From the NCBI GenBank assembly GCA_001462255.1, contig LIUJ01000074.1, forward strand, positions 1-6,279: DNA of 6,279 nucleotides. The letters run 5' to 3'. Every line of letters starts with the position of its first letter. Positions within the stretch are counted from its first letter, which is position 1. The notes under the pieces were generated by a model. That model saw nothing but the letters and a program-made list of their open reading frames with translations. It did no database searches and was not told the origin of the DNA. Made by a program: the position numbers and the translations under genes. Shown piece after piece: positions 1 to 5,003 of the stretch. The stretch is from Fibrobacteria bacterium GUT77 (GTDB lineage Bacteria; Fibrobacterota; Chitinivibrionia; Chitinivibrionales; Chitinispirillaceae).

Positions 1-28
1 CTTTTTTATTAGATTTATATTTTGTACT

Positions 29-55
29 TTGACCACGCACACCGTTTATTATAAG
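29..55 (+). promoter_or_regulatory. possible sigma70-type promoter before the SPOR lipoprotein
   Basis: TTGACC (29-34) resembles a -35 box and TATAAG (50-55) resembles a -10 box, but the 15-bp spacer is short. An alternative pairing is TTGTAC (22-27) with TATTAT (47-52) at 19 bp. The strip from 1 to 62 is AT-rich and non-coding, as expected for a leader. Neither pairing is ideal, so the exact element is uncertain. Confidence 0.3.
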
Positions 56-64
56 AAAGAAAAG

Positions 65-75
65 AAGGGAAAGGG
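65..75 (+). promoter_or_regulatory. ribosome binding site of the SPOR lipoprotein gene
   Basis: A purine run contains AAAGGG (70-75), 8 nt before the ATG at 84. This is good Shine-Dalgarno spacing and it supports that start. Confidence 0.6.
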
Positions 76-83
76 ATTGTTTT

Positions 84-1079
84 ATGGGTTCACGCGCCAA
101 GAAGTATTTGATAGCATCAGCCGTACTCGCGGCGCTCGCGTTAGCGGGTTGCCCCAAGAAGGAATCGCCCGAAGACATTGAGTTTGCCGCGCAGCAGGCG
201 AAGAAAGCGGCTCAAGAAAAGAAAAAGAAAGTCGACGTCTTTGACGAGTTTTATGTAGACGACGCGAAGAAGACGTCCACGGACTCCAAGGCCACGGCGA
301 GGGGCAGATCTGAAACGCCGGCGGCGGCAACGGTTGCCGCGGCGGCGCCCGCCAAATCGAAGCCGAGCGCTCTCCCCGCCTCCTCCGGTTCCCAAAATTT
401 CTCCAAAAACGGGCGCTATGTCGTGCAGGTGAGCTCAACCGCGTCCGAATCGGACGCCGACAGAATGGTCAAAAAGCTTAAGGGTTTGGGTTATCCGGCA
501 TACGTCGCGAACGTTCAAAACCCGACACCGACGCTTACGGGAATGTACTTTCGCGTTCGTTTGGGCGGGTTCGACAACTACTCCGAGGCCAAGGACTTTG
601 CGGAGGGCACGCTCGTACCGGCGGGGTACGATTATTGGATAGACCGCAAGGCGAACGATAATGTGGGGATTCAGGGGGCGGGATTCGGCTCCGCCGGCGG
701 TCAACAGCAGTACCAACCGGCTCCGCAACAGTACAAGCCGGCCGCCGCCCCGCAACAATATCAACCGGCCGCTACGCCGCAACAGTACCAACCGACCGTA
801 GCGCCTCAACCGTACCAACCGGCGCCGGCGCAACAAGCCGTTCCTACGTCCGCGCCCGCTCCGGCTCCGGCACCCCAACCCGCGGTTAAGCAACAGCAGG
901 CGGTCCCGGCAACTCCTCCGCCGGCGCCGCCTCCCGCCGCTAAGCCGCAACAACCGGCGCCGGCGGCAACACCGGCACCCACGGCAACACCGGCGTCCGC
1001 GCCCAAACCGGCCGCCCAGCCAACGCAAAGTACAAACGACTGGGGAACAACGGACGACTGGGGATCGGCCGACTGGTGA
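84..1079 (+). CDS. SPOR-domain lipoprotein with Gln/Pro-rich repeat tail
   Basis: A 331-residue exported lipoprotein. Residues 1-22 form a lipoprotein signal: basic start, hydrophobic core, lipobox LAGC with Cys23 as the lipidation site. Residue 24 is Pro, not the Asp of inner-membrane retention in enterobacteria. A charged Lys-rich stretch (about 36-50) and an Ala/Pro linker lead to an SPOR domain at about 108-188, with the family's 'YVVQVSS', 'GYPAYV' and 'YFRVRLGGF' strands. SPOR domains bind glycan strands stripped of stem peptides at division septa, so a peptidoglycan-associated role is inferred. The C-terminal 140 residues are low-complexity Gln/Pro/Ala with five QQYQPA-like repeats (208-249) and end in three Asp-Trp units. 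The ATG has a good SD. The stop overlaps the rimO start. SPOR assignment is strong; the specific cellular role is unknown. Confidence 0.85.
   Translation: MGSRAKKYLIASAVLAALALAGCPKKESPEDIEFAAQQAKKAAQEKKKKVDVFDEFYVDDAKKTSTDSKATARGRSETPAAATVAAAAPAKSKPSALPASSGSQNFSKNGRYVVQVSSTASESDADRMVKKLKGLGYPAYVANVQNPTPTLTGMYFRVRLGGFDNYSEAKDFAEGTLVPAGYDYWIDRKANDNVGIQGAGFGSAGGQQQYQPAPQQYKPAAAPQQYQPAATPQQYQPTVAPQPYQPAPAQQAVPTSAPAPAPAPQPAVKQQQAVPATPPPAPPPAAKPQQPAPAATPAPTATPASAPKPAAQPTQSTNDWGTTDDWGSADW
705..830 (+). repeat. in-frame repeats encoding QQYQPA-type units
   Basis: Five degenerate units of 7-9 codons encode Q-Q/P-Y-Q/K-P-A/T (protein residues 208-249). The repeat is degenerate at DNA level, with mixed CAA/CAG and TAC/TAT, so it is older than a recent slippage expansion. 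It is followed by a long Ala/Pro stretch, probably an extended periplasmic spacer. Confidence 0.75.
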
Positions 1080-2437
1080 ACCAAAAAGCGCCCGACGGCT
1101 CGCGAAAAAGCGTCGCCATACAAAATTTGGGATGCAGCAAAAATATGATTGACGGGGAGCGCATATTGGCGCTCTTCGTCAACGCCGGTTTTAGCGTAAC
1201 CGACGATCCGTCCGTAGCCGACATCATTGTCGTCAACACGTGCGCCTTTATAAAAGAGGCTACCCAAGAAGCCGTAGATACCATATTGGAAACAGCGGAA
1301 TTTAAGAAAACCGGGCGTTGCGAAACGCTTATAGTGAGCGGTTGCTTCTCGCAACGTTACGGCGACAAAGCAAAACCGGAGTTGCCGGAGGTTGACATTT
1401 GGGCGGGAGTAAACGACTGGGAAGCCGTTTTGTCAAAGCTTATCGACGACGGTCGTAATCGCCGCGGCGGCGGCGACATCTCCGATGCTACCGATAATAT
1501 TAAAAGCGTTAGCGGTAATAAGCAAGGCGGCTTTCGGCGGATTCTAAGCGAACCGCTATCAACCCAGTATATAAAGATTGCCGAGGGTTGCTCGCACGGT
1601 TGTACTTTCTGCGTCATCCCCTCCATACGCGGAAGATTCAAAAGCCGGGGTATAAACGACATTCTCCAAGAAGCCGAGTGGCTCTACGGGCAGGGCGCAC
1701 GGGAATTGATTTTGGTCGCCCAAGACACCTCTTTTTACGGCAGGGATATCGGCGCGAGCCTGACCGCGCTTTTGGAGGCGTTGCTAAGGGGCACGGGATT
1801 CCCGTGGATTCGGATGATGTACCTCCACCCCAACTTCGTAAGCGACGACCTGCTGAACTTAGTGGCAGCGGAATCGCGTATCTGTCCTTATTTCGACATA
1901 CCGCTACAGCACATATCCGACGTTATTCTGACCGCGATGAACCGAACGCCGCTCTCCGCCGGTATCTACGCGCTAACGGAACGAATAAGAAAGACCGTCC
2001 CCAACGCGACTTTGCGCAGTTCCTTCATAGTAGGTTTTCCCGGCGAAACGGAAAAGGAGTTCGGCGAGCTTAGAAAATTCATACAATTCGCCTCTTTCGA
2101 CAAACTCGGCCTCTTTCCCTACTCCCCGGAGGAGGGTACCGGCGCGTACGCGATGCGCCCTCGCCCGAGTACGCGAACGGCGCAAAGGCGCTGCGCGGAA
2201 TTGATGTCCATACAACAAGAAATCAGCCGCGGTTTGGCGGAGGCCAAAGTGGGCACGGACGCGGACGTGATAATAGACCGTATCAGCGACGACCCGGATT
2301 TCAACTACGAGGGCAGAACGGCGGGCGACGCGCCGGAGGTGGACGGGCGCGTATTCGTGTCGTCGGGGAGCTTTGAGGTAGGGCAAATCGCGCGAATGCG
2401 TATTATAGGCGCCGGCGATTACGATCTTTTTGTTTGA
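1076..2437 (+). CDS. rimO: ribosomal protein S12 methylthiotransferase RimO
   Basis: A 453-residue radical-SAM methylthiotransferase that adds a methylthio group to the conserved Asp of ribosomal protein S12. The N-terminal UPF0004 domain carries the three cysteines of the auxiliary Fe-S cluster: C20 in 'LGCSKN', C56 in 'NTCAF' and C90 in 'SGCFSQRY'. The radical-SAM CxxxCxxC is C172/C176/C179 in 'EGCSHGCTFC'. Other RimO landmarks are 'AQDTSFYG' (215-222), 'YLHP' (249-252), 'PLQH' (276-279) and a C-terminal TRAM domain (about 388-453) containing 'GRTAGDAPEVDGRV'. The AQDT and DAPEVDG blocks and the short N-terminus favour RimO over the tRNA enzyme MiaB. The start is GTG at 1076, overlapping the lipoprotein stop as GTGA. 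A GGGGA at 1060-1064 lies 11 nt upstream, a marginal SD, so coupling is likely. Confidence 0.95.
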   Translation: MNQKAPDGSRKSVAIQNLGCSKNMIDGERILALFVNAGFSVTDDPSVADIIVVNTCAFIKEATQEAVDTILETAEFKKTGRCETLIVSGCFSQRYGDKAKPELPEVDIWAGVNDWEAVLSKLIDDGRNRRGGGDISDATDNIKSVSGNKQGGFRRILSEPLSTQYIKIAEGCSHGCTFCVIPSIRGRFKSRGINDILQEAEWLYGQGARELILVAQDTSFYGRDIGASLTALLEALLRGTGFPWIRMMYLHPNFVSDDLLNLVAAESRICPYFDIPLQHISDVILTAMNRTPLSAGIYALTERIRKTVPNATLRSSFIVGFPGETEKEFGELRKFIQFASFDKLGLFPYSPEEGTGAYAMRPRPSTRTAQRRCAELMSIQQEISRGLAEAKVGTDADVIIDRISDDPDFNYEGRTAGDAPEVDGRVFVSSGSFEVGQIARMRIIGAGDYDLFV

Positions 2438-2469
2438 CGGAAGCCGACGTTAAAAAAAACATTCTTCTA

Positions 2470-2499
2470 TTGACTCCGCGCAATCCCATATACTATATT
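2470..2499 (+). promoter_or_regulatory. possible promoter of the RelA-like/TPR gene
   Basis: TTGACT (2470-2475) and TATATT (2494-2499) are each one base from consensus, with an 18-bp spacer. They lie in an abruptly AT-rich strip between rimO and the ATG at 2542. Transcription would begin near 2506, giving a leader of about 35 nt. If real, the synthetase can be expressed independently of rimO, and the upstream TTG start at 2434 would not be on this transcript. Confidence 0.42.
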
Positions 2500-2541
2500 A
2501 TAAATTCTACAACCGGTCAATTTAGAATCGATCAAGCTAAC

Positions 2542-3840
2542 ATGAGCATATCGCAATACCCGGACAGAAAAAAGCTGAGGGACGAGTACACCGCGCTACT
2601 CCCCTGCTACATAGCGGCGCTTGAGATTTTTCAGGCGCGGTTGCGGACGGCGCTTGCCGACTCCGACGTGCATTTTACGATGAAATACCGCGTTAAGGCT
2701 TTTGACTCCTATTACGGGAAGTTGCTTAAGCGCAAGACCCACGAGAGGCGGACGGGCGAGACTATCCCCATCCACGACATCATCGGGACGCGCGTAGTCT
2801 GCCCTTTTTTGGACGACGTGGAGGTTGTGGAACTTTATTTGCGCGACGCCTTTGCCGTGCGGGAGATTGAGCGCAAGGGGGCGGAGCGCGCCTTTAGCGA
2901 TTTCGGCTACTCTTCCACGCACCTGTTGCTCGAAATACCTACGGATATCCGCGAACTGTTCCCCGACCTCAACCTGAAAATCGCCGAGGTGCAGGTGCGT
3001 ACCTTTCTTCAAGACGCTTGGGCGGAGGTGGAGCACGAGCTTGTCTACAAAAACAGCAACAACATAACGCCTATGGACGAACCGTTGCGCCGAAAGTTAG
3101 CGGCGCTCAACGCCAATTTGTCGCTTTCGGACGATATTTTTCAAGAAATCCGCGACTACCAACGGCGTTTGCACTGCGAATTGAACAAGCGCCGCTACTC
3201 TTTCACGGCGCGGTTGGACGAAATCAAGCCGGGTTTGACCGCGGCCTCGCCCGATACGCGCGATACGGTAGGCGGAGCTCGGCCAAACGGCAATAAGACA
3301 GGCATAATCGGGACCGGAAGGGGCGGCGCCGAAGCAAACGACTGCGATGCCCCGGAACTGATGTCGAACAACAAGGACCAACTCCTCCTAAACGCGCTCA
3401 ACGCGCACAACGAAAAGAACTTTCCGTTGGCGATACGCGTTTACACAAAAATTTTGGAGCAGGGTTGCCCAACCAACATCAAGGCGCTGGTGCTGATACA
3501 CCGCGGCAAGGCGTACTTTTCCCAGTCGAACTACGGCGAGGCTCGGAACGACTTTAAAGCGGCGGCGGATTGCGAACCTACGAACAACAGGGCGTTCTAC
3601 CACTTGGGCGTGGTGGATAGGGTGCTCGGCGACAACAACTCCGCCCTAAACGCGTTGCAAGCCTGCATAGAGATCAACCCCTTCCACGTGGACGCGCTGT
3701 TTGCCATAAGCGGCGTCTACTTCGACACCGGAGACTATCCGGGGGCGCTGGAATACTGCGAAAAGGCCTTGCTCGTGGAACCGGAAGCGTCGGCCGTAAA
3801 AGAGTTTCGGAAGTTGGTCATTTCGCGGATGAACCTGTGA
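2542..3840 (+). CDS. RelA/SpoT-type (p)ppGpp synthetase with C-terminal TPR repeats
   Basis: A 432-residue protein from ATG 2542. Residues about 10-218 form a RelA/SpoT synthetase domain, which moves pyrophosphate from ATP to GDP/GTP. Visible motifs: R50-x-K52-x3-S56-x3-K60-x3-R64 (ATP side), D79 and R84 in 'HDIIGTR' (probable Mg-binding Asp), 'GYSSTH' (122-127, guanine-stacking Tyr), 'EVQVRT' (149-154, catalytic Glu region), then W160, 'EH' (164-165) and 'YK' (169-170). No HD hydrolase, TGS or ACT domain is present, so it is predicted to synthesise only. A polar linker (about 221-279) leads to four 34-residue TPR units (about 281-416), probably for protein binding. In-frame TTG 2434, overlapping the rimO stop as TTGA, would add 36 residues. 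That extension is AT-rich and unlike the domain, and a promoter-like sequence lies inside it, so I prefer 2542, although no clear SD precedes it. Function could be housekeeping alarmone synthesis or, less likely, a toxic SAS; no antitoxin gene is adjacent. Confidence 0.82.
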   Translation: MSISQYPDRKKLRDEYTALLPCYIAALEIFQARLRTALADSDVHFTMKYRVKAFDSYYGKLLKRKTHERRTGETIPIHDIIGTRVVCPFLDDVEVVELYLRDAFAVREIERKGAERAFSDFGYSSTHLLLEIPTDIRELFPDLNLKIAEVQVRTFLQDAWAEVEHELVYKNSNNITPMDEPLRRKLAALNANLSLSDDIFQEIRDYQRRLHCELNKRRYSFTARLDEIKPGLTAASPDTRDTVGGARPNGNKTGIIGTGRGGAEANDCDAPELMSNNKDQLLLNALNAHNEKNFPLAIRVYTKILEQGCPTNIKALVLIHRGKAYFSQSNYGEARNDFKAAADCEPTNNRAFYHLGVVDRVLGDNNSALNALQACIEINPFHVDALFAISGVYFDTGDYPGALEYCEKALLVEPEASAVKEFRKLVISRMNL

Positions 3841-3852
3841 CCCGCTTCCGAA
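3806..3852. terminator. stem-loop at the convergent gene ends, possible terminator
   Basis: TTCGGAAG (3806-3813) pairs with CTTCCGAA (3845-3852), and inside it GGTCA (3816-3820) pairs with TGACC (3838-3842). The two stems are separated by one G-T wobble and one mismatch; the loop is 17 nt. It spans the stop of the synthetase gene and lies just past the lpxI stop. Read on the minus strand it is followed by ACTCTTTTAC, a weak T-tract, so it could end lpxI transcripts. On the plus strand a T5 run appears only at 3871-3875, after the small palindrome ACGCCGGCGT (3862-3871). Confidence 0.42.
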
Positions 3853-3873
3853 CACTCCTCGACGCCGGCGTTT

Positions 3874-4713
3874 TTACAGCGTTACCCCATACACGAAGAC
3901 CCCAAGTTTATCCGCCAGCGCGACGGTATCGGCCATATCGTCCACTATCGTGCGCCCGGCCTCCACTATCACGCCGGTGAAGCCGTATTTGGCTATTGTC
4001 TCCAATGTTCCCGTACCGACCACCGGAAGGTCTACCCTGTCGTCTTGGCCGGGTTCCATTATTTTGGCCATGATTCCGCCGCTACCGCCGCCGAGTTCGC
4101 GGCGTTTGGCCACAGCCCGCCTTACTATGTCGTCCGTGCCTTTAACGTTTTCGTAGGCTATTATTTCGCCCTTGTAGATGACGACCGCTTGGCCGGCGCC
4201 CGTGCGAATGTACTTCAGGATGGTCTCCCAGTTCTTCCTGAAGGCCTCGATGTCGGCGTCCGCGGGGGTCACCTTACCTAAAGCGCCCAAACCTATAAGG
4301 AGCTCCGGCATTACCGACTGAATGGACTTGACGGTAAGGCCGCTGCGGTCAAACATCGACATTATTATAGTGAATAGGCCTTTGTGCTTGTTTTTCATTA
4401 CCAAAAGGCGAGCTACTATTTTGGCGAGGTCGAGCGTAGGCCTTATCTTGGCTTTGGCTATACCGCCGATCATCACAACGTCTTTTACGCCGTTTTGTTT
4501 GAAAAATTTTATCACCTTTGATATTTGGGTGACGTAGAACTCCTCGTATCCGGCGCAACCCGCCTCACGCAGGCTACTCTCCGCCTCGCCCTTAATTCCG
4601 GCGATATAGAGGTTGTATCCCTTGCGCTTCGCCCATTCGGCGAATTGGAAGGGAAGGCGCCGGTTTCCGGCGATCAGGCCTATTTTGGGGGCGTTGCCGT
4701 CGGTTGCCGTCAT
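3874..4713 (-). CDS. lpxI: UDP-2,3-diacylglucosamine pyrophosphatase LpxI
   Basis: A 279-residue LpxI (formerly DUF1009) protein, the usual family length. It hydrolyses UDP-2,3-diacylglucosamine to lipid X and UMP, a cytoplasmic-side step of lipid A synthesis that LpxH performs in many other bacteria. The N-terminal domain opens with 'IGLIAGNRRLP' (11-21) and has 'GGIAK' (83-87). The C-terminal domain has 'GQAVVIYKGEIIAYE' (174-188), 'KGTDDIVRR' (191-199), 'GGIMAK' (212-217), the conserved Asp-rich 'QDDRVDLP' block (223-230) and 'VEAG' (250-253), all expected for the family. The ATG at 4713 has AAAGGA 7 nt upstream. The gene is convergent with the synthetase (33-bp gap) and divergent from the kinase, with no other lpx gene in view. 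Family call is firm; activity is inferred from conservation. Confidence 0.93.
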   Translation of the reverse strand: MTATDGNAPKIGLIAGNRRLPFQFAEWAKRKGYNLYIAGIKGEAESSLREAGCAGYEEFYVTQISKVIKFFKQNGVKDVVMIGGIAKAKIRPTLDLAKIVARLLVMKNKHKGLFTIIMSMFDRSGLTVKSIQSVMPELLIGLGALGKVTPADADIEAFRKNWETILKYIRTGAGQAVVIYKGEIIAYENVKGTDDIVRRAVAKRRELGGGSGGIMAKIMEPGQDDRVDLPVVGTGTLETIAKYGFTGVIVEAGRTIVDDMADTVALADKLGVFVYGVTL

Positions 4714-4720
4714 GCGTACA

Positions 4721-4726
4721 TCCTTT
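4721..4726 (-). promoter_or_regulatory. ribosome binding site of lpxI
   Basis: AAAGGA on the minus strand lies 7 nt before the lpxI ATG. It resembles the AAAGGG site of the lipoprotein gene and supports the chosen start. Confidence 0.65.
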
Positions 4727-4786
4727 CTTTCGTGTAATTTACGGGGGCCACGGCGGACGTGTCAGCGTTTCGGCCGGGCGTTTTCC

Positions 4787-4819
4787 ACCCGTACGAACGC
4801 GGTTTTACCGCCTACGGGT
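4787..4819. other. nested hairpin in the lpxI 5' leader region
   Basis: Outer stem: ACCCGTA (4787-4793) pairs with TACGGGT (4813-4819), 7 bp. Inner stem: GCGGT (4799-4803) pairs with ACCGC (4807-4811), 5 bp, around a TTT loop. The two are separated by a 5-nt bulge opposite one base. On the plus strand TTTT follows (4819-4822), so it could terminate antisense transcription there. On the minus strand it would sit almost at the 5' end of the predicted lpxI mRNA. Confidence 0.5.
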
Positions 4820-4826
4820 TTTAGAT

Positions 4827-4835
4827 AATATAACA
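4827..4835 (-). promoter_or_regulatory. possible extended -10 promoter for lpxI
   Basis: On the minus strand TG-T-TATATT reads from 4835 to 4827, an extended -10 motif. No good -35 hexamer lies 16-18 bp upstream, which extended -10 promoters tolerate. Transcription would begin near 4820, giving a leader of about 107 nt that starts with the nested hairpin. Confidence 0.35.
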
Positions 4836-4863
4836 TTCGGTAGCGCTATTTCGGATACGAATA

Positions 4864-4897
4864 TAAAAAATTTACAACCAAAGTAAAAAATTTGCAA
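4864..4897. repeat. direct repeat TAAAAAATTTRCAA, 20-bp period
   Basis: Copies at 4864-4877 and 4884-4897 match at 13 of 14 bases (A versus G at position 11). The second copy contains the TTGCAA -35 candidate of the kinase promoter. A 20-bp period is close to two helical turns, so the two A6 tracts lie on nearly the same DNA face. They could be paired regulator sites, UP-element-like DNA or a bend. Confidence 0.55.
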
Positions 4898-4920
4898 TTT
4901 TCCTACGCATTGTATATATT
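4892..4920 (+). promoter_or_regulatory. probable sigma70-type promoter of the kinase gene
   Basis: TTGCAA (4892-4897, 4 of 6) and TATATT (4915-4920, 5 of 6) have the ideal 17-bp spacer. AT-rich A-tracts lie directly upstream. Transcription would start near 4927, which makes the ATG at 4929 almost leaderless and favours a downstream start. Confidence 0.5.
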
Positions 4921-5003
4921 CTATAGAGATGATACGGCGGGTGCCGGACGGATTACTGCGGTTTTTGCGCGTAAAATTCTTCATGGGGGAGATTGCCGAG
5001 GCA

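Larger units (their letters stand above)
4714..5003. other. divergent intergenic region between lpxI and the kinase gene
   Basis: This 290-bp region has no convincing gene. The lpxI-proximal part (4741-4820) is GC-rich and carries a nested hairpin. The middle (4821-4920) is very AT-rich and holds promoter-like elements on both strands plus a direct repeat. The kinase-proximal part (4921-5003) is GC-rich and would be the kinase leader; it contains two further in-frame ATGs (4929, 4983), so part of it could be coding. Confidence 0.6.

Noticed and set aside
1..10. T-rich start as the tail of an upstream terminator
   Set aside because: The bases that would form the hairpin lie outside the window, so it cannot be judged.
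435..1028. Long minus-strand open frame opposite the lipoprotein repeat region
   Set aside because: Its product is almost only Arg, Leu and Gly, as expected from reading GC-rich Pro/Ala/Gln codons backwards, and it has no recognisable domain. The plus-strand gene explains the region.
806..1354. Minus-strand open frame across the lipoprotein-rimO junction
   Set aside because: It crosses two well-supported plus-strand genes and yields Gly/Ala/Val low complexity at its C-terminus. It is a shadow frame.
1588..2073. Plus-strand alternative frame inside rimO
   Set aside because: Out of frame with the radical-SAM core, with an Arg-rich composition typical of a shifted reading of this gene.
1076..2437. 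MiaB (tRNA methylthiotransferase) as the identity of the radical-SAM gene
   Set aside because: The AQDT-x2-YG and GRT-x2-DAPEVDG blocks are RimO-type, and the N-terminus begins close to LGCSKN, as in RimO.
2542..3840. Toxin-antitoxin or phage-defence module based on a toxic alarmone synthetase
   Set aside because: No small partner gene lies on either side: rimO is upstream and lpxI is convergent downstream. Nothing in the window suggests a mobile or defence island.
3862..3871. ACGCCGGCGT palindrome followed by T5 as a separate plus-strand terminator
   Set aside because: The palindrome has no spacer, so a real hairpin would have only about 3 bp with a 4-nt loop, too weak alone. It is mentioned only as part of the convergent region.
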